Shown here piece after piece: positions 1 through 6,992 of a stretch of 8,558 nt of DNA. The position numbers and the translations under genes are program-made. Every line of letters starts with the position of its first letter. Positions within the stretch are counted from its first letter, which is position 1. The DNA comes from Chloroflexota bacterium (GTDB lineage: Bacteria > Chloroflexota > Anaerolineae > Aggregatilineales > Phototrophicaceae), in contig QGUR01000190.1 of NCBI GenBank assembly GCA_003242205.1, positions 1 through 8,558 of the forward strand, given 5' to 3'. Below the pieces are notes generated by a model, which had not been told where the DNA came from, made no database searches, and worked only from the letters and a program-made list of their open reading frames with translations.

Positions 1-429
1 ATGGGTCCCGAGACGGGCAACTAGATAGCCTGGGAGCGCAAAAGCCAGCGCCGCCATGCCCTGCCCCAGCGCGCCCGCGCCGAGGCAGCGCAACAGCGCC
101 GTCATGCCAAGTCCGCCGATGAACAGATGCAGCACGGCTGTAACGCTCATCGACCACGCCAGCGGCAGGAAAAAGCCTGGCCAGTTCAGCGGATATAGCA
201 AAGCTGACTGGTAATTGGCCAGCAGCGGCGCGCCCGCGCCGTTATAGGGATTCCACAACGGAAGCTGGCCCTGACGCAACAGGTCGAAGGCGTACTCGCG
301 CCAGGGATAGAATTGCAGCGTCGGCAAGCCCCAGAAAAACACCTCGCCAAGCAGAAGTCTGTGAAAAAGCACCAAGAGCGCCCCGGCAAGCACGACGAGA
401 CCAAGGCGCCTCGGACGGCGTTCAAGCAT
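1..429 (-). CDS. YfhO-like multi-pass membrane protein, N-terminal 143 residues (runs off left edge)
   Basis: Reading the minus strand from ATG at 429-427 gives 143 open codons with no stop before the window edge, so the gene is partial. The product starts with a basic stretch (MLERRPRR), then a hydrophobic helix at about residues 9-27. Next comes an extracytoplasmic loop with FYPWREYAFDLLRQGQLP, PLWNPYNGAGAPLLAN and QSALLYPLNW, then further hydrophobic segments. The 'PLWNPY..G.PLLAN.QS..LYPLN' signature is typical of the YfhO-like/GT-C membrane protein family, whose members transfer sugars from lipid carriers or modify teichoic acids and surface glycans. A ribosome binding site GGAG lies at 438-441, 8 bases before the start. 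The start overlaps the end of an in-frame extension of the upstream membrane gene, which suggests translational coupling. The family call is from recognised motifs; the substrate is unknown. Confidence 0.82.
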   Translation of the reverse strand, partial: MLERRPRRLGLVVLAGALLVLFHRLLLGEVFFWGLPTLQFYPWREYAFDLLRQGQLPLWNPYNGAGAPLLANYQSALLYPLNWPGFFLPLAWSMSVTAVLHLFIGGLGMTALLRCLGAGALGQGMAALAFALPGYLVARLGTH

Positions 430-571
430 TCTGTTGTCTCCGCTGCGTGAGCGTGCGCGTAGCGACCATAACCAGCGATGCCGTCACCAGTATCATCCCC
501 ACCGCGCCGGAAAATGGCACTCCGGGAATGAACGCAAGCAGATGCGGTCGAAAAAGTCTGTTACCAGCAGC
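422..571 (-). other. In-frame hydrophobic extension beyond the TAG stop of the upstream membrane gene
   Basis: Immediately after the TAG at 574-572 the same frame continues for 49 codons (AAGNRLFRPHLLAF..., then GAVGMILVTASLVMVAT, then RTLTQRRQQNA) and stops at TGA 424-422. That TGA lies inside the start of the next gene (an 8-base overlap, with ATG at 429-427). The segment looks like one transmembrane helix with a basic cytoplasmic tail. This would fit topologically as a C-terminal anchor after an extracytoplasmic soluble domain. It may be the original C-terminus cut off by a nonsense mutation or sequencing error, a readthrough product, or a chance open frame. A tiny coupled ORF from an internal ATG (24 codons) is also possible. 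The region otherwise contains no recognisable gene. Confidence 0.4.
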
Positions 572-2197
572 CTAGGGCGCATAGACGCTGACCTGCCCAA
601 GAGTCGCAACCGCCGACAGGCGATCAAGGCAGGGAGCGGGGCCAAGCCGGTGCTCCTCCGGGCCGACAAGGATGAAGCGCACGTCATAGGTCTCGATGAG
701 CGCCATACAGTCTCCATTGTCCCCGCCATACCAGGCGATCACCTGCGCGCGCTTCTGCTCGGCGTCAAGCGTTTCAAATGGATGCCCATAAACCGGGCGA
801 GCCTTAGCCCAACCGGGCATCCACGTGCTCACTACCGGCGATGCCAGCACCACATCGTTGGACGTCGTCTGATCTTCCAGCCAGCGAAACGCCAGCGCGT
901 AATCGCGTTCCAGAAACAGACCGAGCGAACTGGCAGGGTTGCCGCTGACAACCGGCAGCACCGGCAAAAAGATCGTGAAAAGCTGGCTCACCGAAATGAT
1001 CGGCAACAGCGTGGCAAAGAAATAAGGGCGATGCCGGCGACTGATATAGCGAAACCAGACATCTTCAATCGCCCGTGTCGCAAAATAGGCGACCGGGATC
1101 ATCGCGCCGACGAGGAACCGGCGCTGCACGTTGGTAGGCAAATACAGGCAAACGATCATCGCGCCCAGCCACAACAGCATCAGGCGGTCGTCCGCGAGTT
1201 CAAACTGACGCAGTGAGCGCCAGATGGCCGGCACAGCCAGAAACAACGGCAGGCCAAAGCCGAGGATCAAGCTGAGCGGATGTGGCGCAAGCGTCACATT
1301 CTGCCGGTTCCATTCGGCAAACGCCGGATTGACATTGACGACGATCACGTAATACAGCGCCATGGGCAGAGCCGGCAGCATGACGGCCAATAGCCATCGA
1401 GCAGTCCAGAGCGCATACGCACGCCGCCCTTCCAGCCAGGCGATCAAAACAAACAGCATCAGCGCGCCGCCGAGTGGAACCAGCGATTGTGGATACAGCA
1501 GCGCCAGCGCGAAGCTTAAGATCGCTACGACGGGCAGGGTGAAGCCCACGCCATTATCGCCATCGCTACCTGGACGAAAGGCGGTAATAAACGCGGCGAC
1601 GATCATAGCCAGACAGGCCAGCGTCAGCGGAAAATGAACGTTATAGACCGTGCTTTCGAGCAAAAACGCTTCTGGAATCACGAGGTCAGGCCAAATCTGG
1701 CCTTCCAGCGTCGATGTCGTAGCGAACAGCGGCGCGAGAAACCAGCCCAGCCCTGCACCAAGCGAGGCGATAGCAAAAAAAATACGCCGGGTGCGCACCC
1801 GCTGCCAGATACTGGCGGCCAGTTGGTAGAGCGAGAGAAACATGAACAGGGCAGCGCCAACCCGGGCCACATGAAAAATCACGATCATCGGCAGCGAAAG
1901 CAACCGCGCCAGATGGCCAAGCGCCAGATACAATACCTGAACCAGCGCTCCCTCGTGTGGTTCAGGCGTGTGCCAGAATTGCATCAGCCACGCCCCGGCC
2001 TCGCCCTGCGCCATCTTGGCAAGGTATGTCGCGGCGTCCTGATAGTTGTGTAGCGCGCCCATAAACTGCCACTGGTTGGTGTCGCTCAATGCGACCCACA
2101 GAAACGGCGCGAAACCGAGCAACACCAGGCCGATGCTGACGACGGTCACCCAGCGCCATTCAGCCGGCATGATGTGCATCGTGTAGCGGGATTCCAT
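572..2197 (-). CDS. Multi-pass membrane protein, GT-C glycosyltransferase-like, with C-terminal soluble domain
   Basis: The predicted product has 541 residues. The first membrane helix lies at about 16-37. It is followed by an extracytoplasmic loop containing D54, Y58 and the TPEPHEG motif (E79, H81), in the position where GT-C enzymes carry catalytic acids. About ten further hydrophobic helices extend to about residue 420. A soluble C-terminal domain (about 428-541) includes VLASPVVSTWMPGW, PVYGHPFETL and RFILVGPEEHRLG and ends in VSVYAP. This is the usual architecture of polyprenyl-phosphate-sugar-dependent membrane glycosyltransferases, but I recognise no named family and the substrate is unknown. 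I chose ATG at 2197 because AAAGAGG precedes it by about 10 bases and the protein then begins just before the first helix. The frame stays open to an ATG at 2323, but the extra 42 residues look non-coding. The gene ends at TAG 574-572, with a hydrophobic in-frame segment beyond it. Confidence 0.8.
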   Translation of the reverse strand: MESRYTMHIMPAEWRWVTVVSIGLVLLGFAPFLWVALSDTNQWQFMGALHNYQDAATYLAKMAQGEAGAWLMQFWHTPEPHEGALVQVLYLALGHLARLLSLPMIVIFHVARVGAALFMFLSLYQLAASIWQRVRTRRIFFAIASLGAGLGWFLAPLFATTSTLEGQIWPDLVIPEAFLLESTVYNVHFPLTLACLAMIVAAFITAFRPGSDGDNGVGFTLPVVAILSFALALLYPQSLVPLGGALMLFVLIAWLEGRRAYALWTARWLLAVMLPALPMALYYVIVVNVNPAFAEWNRQNVTLAPHPLSLILGFGLPLFLAVPAIWRSLRQFELADDRLMLLWLGAMIVCLYLPTNVQRRFLVGAMIPVAYFATRAIEDVWFRYISRRHRPYFFATLLPIISVSQLFTIFLPVLPVVSGNPASSLGLFLERDYALAFRWLEDQTTSNDVVLASPVVSTWMPGWAKARPVYGHPFETLDAEQKRAQVIAWYGGDNGDCMALIETYDVRFILVGPEEHRLGPAPCLDRLSAVATLGQVSVYAP

Positions 2198-2309
2198 TGA
2201 ACAGTCGCCTCTTTCGTAGCGAAGGCTAGCTGCATGATGCGCGCACTGGATAGAATGGACGACGCGGCAAACCAGAGTCCACATCGTCCACGCGCATTTG
2301 CCTGTGCCA

Positions 2310-2374
2310 AACTCATTGTACACACGTCACTATTGTGCACCCATTAACGGTAATTCCACATTCAGGATCAGTCC
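2310..2374. promoter_or_regulatory. Divergent intergenic region with a 9-base direct repeat and weak promoter elements
   Basis: The 177 bases between the two divergent starts must hold promoters for both transcripts. On the minus strand TACAAT (2320-2315) is a good -10 match, but its -35 is poor. No convincing sigma-70 pair is visible on the plus strand. ATTGTACAC (2315-2323) and ATTGTGCAC (2332-2340) form an imperfect direct repeat, 17 bases from start to start, that could bind a regulator. A ribosome binding site AGGA (2364-2367) precedes the plus-strand ATG at 2375 by 7 bases and supports that start. Function is inferred from position only. Confidence 0.3.
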
Positions 2375-3088
2375 ATGACCCAGGCCGAAGCATTACTCCG
2401 CCTTCAGGAGCTTGAGCTAGACATTATCCGCCGGTCAAAGCGCCTGCAGGAAATCGCCGCCACGCTCGCCGACGACACCCCGGTAAACCAGGCACAGGCG
2501 AAGGTGCAGGCCGCTGAAGAGGCGCTCGAACCCCTGCGCCGCCGCGCCCGCGACCTCGAAGCGGAAATTAGCTCGAATGCGCGGAAAGCCGGCGCAAGCG
2601 AGGACGAGTTGTACAGTGGGCGCGTGAAGAACACCAAGGAAATGCAGGATTTACAGCGGGAAATCGCCTCGCTCAGACAGCGCAATACGGAACTGGAAGA
2701 AACCTTGCTGGATGTCATGATGAAGGTTGAAGACGGCGAGCGTACGCTTGCCGAAGCCCGGGCCGCGCTTGAAACCGTCCTCGCCAACCGCGACACCGAA
2801 CGCCGCCACCTGATTGACGAACAGAGCGCGCTTCAACGCGAGGTCGCGTCCCTGCGCGAACAACGCGAGGAAACCATGAAAGCCATCTCGCCGGAGAACC
2901 TGGCGCGCTACAGCAGCCTGCGGCAATCCAAGAAATACCAGCCGGTTGCCATCATGACCGGCAACATGTGCAGCGCTTGTGGCGTCGAACAGACGAAAGC
3001 GATTGAGCGTGAAGTCCTGCGCGGGCAATCTTTAGCCACCTGCCTGAGTTGTGGCCGTATTCTGGTATACAAAAGCGCCGCAACCTGA
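2375..3088 (+). CDS. Coiled-coil protein with C-terminal C4 zinc ribbon (zf-RING_7 / DUF164 family)
   Basis: The 237-residue product has a long charged, heptad-like coiled coil over about residues 1-175, rich in Glu, Arg, Leu and Ala. It ends in a zinc ribbon with cysteines C199, C202, C223 and C226 (CSAC and CLSC knuckles). The segment ELYSGRVKNTKEMQDLQREI in the middle is a hallmark of this family. Length and layout match family members such as Helicobacter HP0958, an RpoN-binding and flagellar-mRNA-binding protein. Most members have no assigned role, so a nucleic-acid- or protein-binding adaptor in the cytoplasm is the most that can be said. The start has AGGA 7 bases upstream. The NACHT ATPase gene follows 33 bases after the stop on the same strand, so the two are probably co-transcribed. 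Confidence 0.9.
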   Translation: MTQAEALLRLQELELDIIRRSKRLQEIAATLADDTPVNQAQAKVQAAEEALEPLRRRARDLEAEISSNARKAGASEDELYSGRVKNTKEMQDLQREIASLRQRNTELEETLLDVMMKVEDGERTLAEARAALETVLANRDTERRHLIDEQSALQREVASLREQREETMKAISPENLARYSSLRQSKKYQPVAIMTGNMCSACGVEQTKAIEREVLRGQSLATCLSCGRILVYKSAAT

Positions 3089-3121
3089 AGCCGCGGCGCG
3101 CCAGAACAGGGGCGAGCCGAT

Positions 3122-5755
3122 ATGGGGTTTGACGTCGAAAATTTTGGCATCGGGCTGTTGGCGGGTTGGGGGTCGGCCTACGCCATTTACCGGGCGCGGC
3201 GTCACATCGGGCATATTATTCGCTGGACCCGTCACGGCGCGAGCGACGCCCAACGCTATGCCACCCAGAACGCCGAAAGCCGTTATGTCAAAGACCTGAT
3301 CCGCCGCGCGGAGCGCATGCATCTCGCCGGAGAGATCGCCAACCTTTCCGACCTGTTGATCGAACCACGATTCATCGCGCCGCGCCCGCCGCGCGCAAGC
3401 GATGACGACGATGAATCGCGCGACGTTTTCGATACCGTTCCCCTGATCCACGATCATCCCTATCTACACGCGCCCTATCACATCGACACCCTGTCGATTG
3501 ATGACCTCGCTATCGGCGACCACGCGCTGGCACTGCTCGGCGAACCGGGCAGCGGGCGCACCACAGCCCTGCTGGCGATTGCGCTCTATTGCCTCAATCA
3601 TGTCCAGTTCAAGCCACCCATCGATAAGGTGCAGCAAAAGCTGGATGCAGAAGACGCTCGCCTGAGCGAGAAAGAGCGCGCAACCCGCATCCGCGAGCGC
3701 ATCACCATGCAGCAGCGCGCCCGCGAACGGCTGGCAAGCGAACGCGGTGACGAGCATAGTGCAGCGGATGACGACCGGGCGGCCGAGTTGCCGCTATTGT
3801 TCCGGCTGATGCCGGTCTACGTTCATATGGCCGACATTCCGCTGATGAGCGACGAATTCGGGCCAGAAGTCGGTCCCGCCGAGCCGCTCGGGCGCGGCGT
3901 CCAGTTCCGCGCCGGTCGCGTCACCGCCAAAACGATTCCTCGCAACCTTTACCGGCGGTTGAACAAGGGCGGTGTCCTGCTGCTGATCGACGGATTCGAT
4001 GATCTTCCGGCAACCGACCAGCCGGTATATGCCGGCTGGCTCAAAGCGCTGATCGCTCAGTATGGCCAAAATTTCTTTATCGTCAGCGGCCCGGCGAGTG
4101 GCTATGCGCCGCTCGTCCACGCCGGGCTGACGCCGGTATATCTGCGCCCGTGGAGCGATCAGGACAGCGCGCGCGCCGCCGGATACTGGGCCAACATCTG
4201 GCAAAAACTGGTGGACAAACGCCGAAAGGATGCCAAAGCGCCTGATGACGCTCAGGTACGGCGCGCGAGTCAGGGCAATCGCGGCCTGTCAGCGTTCGAA
4301 ATCACGCTGAAACTCTGGGCAACCTACGCCGAGGACGCAACCGTCCCCGGTCCCGATGGCTGGCTGCGCGCCTTCTTTGCCCGCCAGCTTGGCCACACCG
4401 AAGTCGAGGAGCGCTGGGATGCCCTGTCTCGCATCGCGGCGCTGCAAATCGAGCGTGGCTACATTTCCAAAGACGAACTAGAACGAAGCGGCATTCAGGA
4501 TAGCCCGGCAACCGCCGGCGACGAAGACACAGGTTCAGGCGACAGGACGCGCGGGCCGGTCGCAATTCGCAGCAAGCTACTGGAAAGTCTGCGCCAGGCC
4601 GGGCTGCTCGTTCGCTATTCGGGCGACCGCTATCAGTTCCGCCATCCTCTGCTCGCCGCCTATCTGGCCGGTCAAACGCTCCACGGCGATACGGCTGCGC
4701 TGGAAGCGCGCGCGCTCGATAACGCATGGAGTCGCGCCATCGGGTACGCCGCGCTTGCGACGCCCATCGACGTCGCCGTCCGCAAACGGTTGGCCGCCCA
4801 GAACGACTTTCTGCGCGAAAACCTGCTTGTGACGGCTCGCTGGCTGGCCTATGCCAACCCCGATGTCCCCTGGCGGGCGCAGGTTCTAAAACAGTTGGGC
4901 AACCTGATGGTCGCAACCAGCCAGTTCCCACTGGTGCGGGAACGCGCCGCGGCAGCGCTGCTCACAACCCGCGACGCAACCGTGATCCATATCTTCCGCC
5001 GTGCCGTCCGCAATGCCAACCCACACGTACGCCGTTTGGCCTGCATCGGCCTCGGCGCGCTCGGCCAACCGGAAGGCGTGCGCGACCTGACAGCGCTGGT
5101 TACCGATCATGATCCACAGGTGCAAATCGCGGCCAGCATCGGCCTGAGCGCCATTCCGACCGAAGAAGCGATCGAGGCCCTGCTGATCAGTTTAACCGAA
5201 GGTTCGGAACAGGTGCGACAGGCGGCGGCCATCGCCTTCGCCGCCATGCCTGAGGAAGGCTATCCCATTCTGCATGAAGCCATTGCCGATCAGGACATGA
5301 TGATTCGCCGGGCCGCCATCTTTGGCCTGCGGCGCATCCGAACAACATGGGCGCTGATCGATATTTACCGCGCGTTTCTGGAAGACGAGCAATGGTATGT
5401 GCGTTCGGCGGCCCAGCAGGCGTTCCAGGAATCGCAGTTCGGGCGCGATCGGGCATTCAGCGCCCTGCGCCCCAACCCTGCGGAAATGACATGGCTCGAA
5501 GAATGGGCGGGCAGCAAAGGCGAAAGCGTGCCCCAAGGCGATGGCGCGCTGCAACTGCTGGTGCGCGCGCTGCAGGACGCCGAGCCGGAAGTGCGCGCGC
5601 TGGCGGCACTCGCGCTGGGCAGTCTGGGAATCTGGGAAACGATGAAGCCGCTTTACGGTGCTTTGCGCGACCGGCACGAGGAAGTGCGCGCCGCAGCCTA
5701 CCGAGCGCTAGGCAGCCTGCAACAGCAACTCGGCTCGCCGCTGCCCGCGCCCTGA
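3122..5755 (+). CDS. NACHT-domain (STAND-type) ATPase with C-terminal HEAT repeats, possibly membrane-anchored
   Basis: The 877-residue product begins with a short hydrophobic stretch (about 8-23, FGIGLLAGWGSAYAIY) followed by basic residues, a possible membrane anchor. An acidic linker (SDDDDES, about 93-99) precedes the NTPase core. The P-loop is GEPGSGRTT at 140-148, and the Walker B segment is VLLLIDGFDDLP at 285-296 with acidic D290, D293 and D294. A sensor-like strand FFIVSGPASGY starts at 318. FRHPLLAAYLAG (506-517) corresponds to the winged-helix-end motif of NACHT proteins. From about residue 603 to 870 there are some seven HEAT/PBS-lyase-like repeats, such as PHVRRLACIGLGALG (634 on), PQVQIAASIGLSAI (665 on) and PEVRALAALALGSLG. 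A charged insert (about 164-222) follows the Walker A helix. A Shine-Dalgarno-like AGGGG lies about 9 bases before ATG. No effector domain is recognisable; the likely role is ligand sensing or scaffolding, otherwise unknown. Confidence 0.85.
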   Translation: MGFDVENFGIGLLAGWGSAYAIYRARRHIGHIIRWTRHGASDAQRYATQNAESRYVKDLIRRAERMHLAGEIANLSDLLIEPRFIAPRPPRASDDDDESRDVFDTVPLIHDHPYLHAPYHIDTLSIDDLAIGDHALALLGEPGSGRTTALLAIALYCLNHVQFKPPIDKVQQKLDAEDARLSEKERATRIRERITMQQRARERLASERGDEHSAADDDRAAELPLLFRLMPVYVHMADIPLMSDEFGPEVGPAEPLGRGVQFRAGRVTAKTIPRNLYRRLNKGGVLLLIDGFDDLPATDQPVYAGWLKALIAQYGQNFFIVSGPASGYAPLVHAGLTPVYLRPWSDQDSARAAGYWANIWQKLVDKRRKDAKAPDDAQVRRASQGNRGLSAFEITLKLWATYAEDATVPGPDGWLRAFFARQLGHTEVEERWDALSRIAALQIERGYISKDELERSGIQDSPATAGDEDTGSGDRTRGPVAIRSKLLESLRQAGLLVRYSGDRYQFRHPLLAAYLAGQTLHGDTAALEARALDNAWSRAIGYAALATPIDVAVRKRLAAQNDFLRENLLVTARWLAYANPDVPWRAQVLKQLGNLMVATSQFPLVRERAAAALLTTRDATVIHIFRRAVRNANPHVRRLACIGLGALGQPEGVRDLTALVTDHDPQVQIAASIGLSAIPTEEAIEALLISLTEGSEQVRQAAAIAFAAMPEEGYPILHEAIADQDMMIRRAAIFGLRRIRTTWALIDIYRAFLEDEQWYVRSAAQQAFQESQFGRDRAFSALRPNPAEMTWLEEWAGSKGESVPQGDGALQLLVRALQDAEPEVRALAALALGSLGIWETMKPLYGALRDRHEEVRAAAYRALGSLQQQLGSPLPAP

Positions 5756-5758
5756 CGG

Positions 5759-6544
5759 TTAGCCCCGAACCGCTTCGGTGGCGGGAAGCACTTCCGTCGA
5801 GCAGGGTATCAGCCGGTCGAAGTCGCTGTGGAAGCGATACTGCGTCTCCCCTGCTTCAAGCACGAGCAGGTAGCCGTCAATCGACATGGGAGCATATTCA
5901 ACGTCAGGTTGCGGGCATCCCAGACTGGTGTCGCTCCATGTCATAGGCTCGACCGAAACCACACGGATGCGCTGCAGCGGCAGGTCTAATGTTTCGGCGA
6001 GGCGGCGGCGCGCCATTGCGGTCAGTTCAACCGCAATCGGGTCGTCGCCGGACAGCGGCGAGTCGGCTGTCGTTCCACGAGCGCCTTCCTCGTCACAGCG
6101 TACAACCCGCTGTGCTGCGTCGGTGTGATACTCGTAACGCGCGCCCTCAACCTCCAGCACCAGGCGGTAACCGCGGACACTCGCGCCGTCTCCCGGCGTC
6201 TGGGATATCTCGACCAAACAGCCCAGATCATCGCCCGTCCAGTTCACGGCTTCCAGTTCGAGCAGGCGTATTGCAGATGGATTGACGCTGACATGCGCCG
6301 CCAGATCGGCGGACGCCTGTTGTACCAGAGCGTGCGCTCCGGCAGGGATGAGAATGGCCGGATTGTCAGCGACGTTCTCCACAGAATCGTCGCCGGCCAC
6401 ATCCGGTGTGGGGGGAAGAGACGTGATCGTAGGCGCTGGCGGGATCAGCGTCTGCGTCGGAACCGGGGACTGCACAATGCCCGGCGCACAGGCCGCCAGT
6501 AACACAAAGAGCAGACAGGCCAGAGCGCGACCCAGACAGGCCAT
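5759..6544 (-). CDS. Secreted lipoprotein with two copies of a W...LGC...GY...YH...C domain
   Basis: The 261-residue product (counted from ATG at 6544) has a signal peptide with hydrophobic core ACLLFVLLAAC; C19 is the lipidated cysteine of the lipobox. A Thr/Pro-rich linker (about 20-48) follows. Two homologous domains then occur: W102, LGC109, GY126, YEYH140, C150, and W203, LGC210 (followed by PQP), GY225, YRFH239, C248. The conserved cysteine pair in each could form a disulfide outside the cell. This domain seems common in Chloroflexota and related secreted proteins, but I know no function for it. An in-frame GTG at 6547 lies directly after the yggU stop, so the start could be GTG 6547 or ATG 6544. 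No clear ribosome binding site is seen, so translation probably depends on coupling. It is the last gene of its cluster and converges on the NACHT gene, with 3 bases between stop codons. Confidence 0.8.
   Translation of the reverse strand: MACLGRALACLLFVLLAACAPGIVQSPVPTQTLIPPAPTITSLPPTPDVAGDDSVENVADNPAILIPAGAHALVQQASADLAAHVSVNPSAIRLLELEAVNWTGDDLGCLVEISQTPGDGASVRGYRLVLEVEGARYEYHTDAAQRVVRCDEEGARGTTADSPLSGDDPIAVELTAMARRRLAETLDLPLQRIRVVSVEPMTWSDTSLGCPQPDVEYAPMSIDGYLLVLEAGETQYRFHSDFDRLIPCSTEVLPATEAVRG
5801..6328 (-). repeat. Internal duplication inside the lipoprotein gene (two diverged domain copies)
   Basis: Copy 1 spans about residues 73-150 (bases 6328-6095) and copy 2 about 174-248 (bases 6025-5801). 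Key positions are offset by a near-constant 98-101 residues: W102/W203, C109/C210, G125/G224, H140/H239 and C150/C248. The copies are clearly related at protein level but diverged in sequence, so this is an old tandem domain duplication rather than a recent DNA repeat. Copy 1 has LGCL where copy 2 keeps LGCP. Confidence 0.75.
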
Positions 6545-6547
6545 CAC

Positions 6548-6871
6548 TCAAAGGCCGCTAAAGCGGGCCAACCGCGCCTCGACATCGCTGGTGGAAATGC
6601 CATCCACGCTGATCAGTTTGTCGCGCGTGTTGTAGCCGGCGACGATTTCCAGACGATGCGGCTCTACGTCCAGCACGTTTGCGAGCAAATAGACCAGTTC
6701 TTCGTTCGCGGCAGGGTCCCCCGCCGAATTGGCAACCAGCCGGACGCGCAGCGTGCCATCCTCCTGAATGCCGACGATCTCGGATTGCTCGGCGCGGGTA
6801 ACGACGCGCACGGTGAGAGCCGCCCCACGTGCAGCATCAGTGATCTGAAACTTTCGATTCATCGGGTCCAT
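6548..6871 (-). CDS. yggU: DUF167 / YggU family protein
   Basis: The 107-residue product has the DUF167 pattern: ALTVRVVTRAEQSEIVG, then EDGTLRVRLVAN, then the AANEELVYLLANVLDV helix and LEIVAGYNTRDKLISVDG. Length is typical of the family (about 95-110). The protein is a small cytoplasmic alpha/beta fold with no established biochemical role. The ATG at 6871 is supported by GGAAG 8 bases upstream; a second ATG three codons later is an alternative. The stop abuts the start of the lipoprotein gene, so the two are probably translationally coupled. yggT lies 121 bases upstream on the same strand, giving the yggS-yggT-yggU order known from proteobacteria. Confidence 0.88.
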   Translation of the reverse strand: MDPMNRKFQITDAARGAALTVRVVTRAEQSEIVGIQEDGTLRVRLVANSAGDPAANEELVYLLANVLDVEPHRLEIVAGYNTRDKLISVDGISTSDVEARLARFSGL

Positions 6872-6899
6872 TTAGGTTCTTCCGATCACTGGTTCTGTA

Positions 6900-6925
6900 G
6901 AAGCGATAGCCACCGCCACCGCTTC
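6900..6925 (-). other. Potential hairpin in the yggU leader
   Basis: GAAGCG (6900-6905) and CGCTTC (6920-6925) can pair as a 6-base stem around a 14-base loop that contains GCCACC repeated in tandem on the plus strand (GGTGGC on the minus). No T-tract follows on either strand, so it is not a convincing intrinsic terminator. It may be an mRNA leader structure or chance. Confidence 0.2.
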
Positions 6926-6941
6926 CAAAAGGCAAATTCTT

Positions 6942-6976
6942 CAACCTGATCCTATCACGCTCAGGCTGAACAGCAA
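6942..6976 (-). promoter_or_regulatory. Possible extended -10 promoter for yggU and the lipoprotein gene
   Basis: On the minus strand TTGCTG (6976-6971) is separated by 16 bases from TAGGAT (6954-6949). A TGA immediately before TAGGAT gives a TGN extended -10 arrangement. It sits in the only sizeable gap (121 bases) of the right-hand cluster, about 70 bases before the yggU start. The -35 is a weak match, so this is a tentative internal promoter. Confidence 0.28.
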
Positions 6977-6992
6977 AGCAGGCAATTGTGGC

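Noticed and set aside
186..425. 79-codon minus-strand open frame at the left end
   Set aside because: It is a shifted frame over the YfhO-like gene. The frame from ATG 429 has the family signature and remains open to the window edge.
434..1216. 260-codon open frame on the plus strand
   Set aside because: It lies antisense to the membrane protein gene, is full of Arg, His and Gln with no domain-like pattern, and has no good ribosome binding site. The opposite strand encodes a clear membrane protein.
2198..2323. Longer start (ATG 2323) for the GT-C-like membrane protein
   Set aside because: The added 42 residues are Cys/His-rich and unlike a membrane protein N-terminus, and they would cover the divergent promoter region. 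ATG 2197 has a ribosome binding site and sits just before the first helix.
4302..4931. 209-codon open frame antisense to the NACHT gene
   Set aside because: Arg/Pro/Ala-rich low-complexity translation typical of a shadow frame in GC-rich DNA; the plus strand carries recognisable NACHT motifs through this stretch.
3122..5755. Antiphage defence island centred on the NACHT ATPase
   Set aside because: There is no effector domain, no other defence gene, no mobile element and no composition shift. Both flanks are housekeeping-type genes.
5765..5778. CCGAA/TTCGG hairpin near the convergent stops as a terminator
   Set aside because: The stem is only five base pairs, lies inside the lipoprotein coding sequence and has no T-tract on either side.
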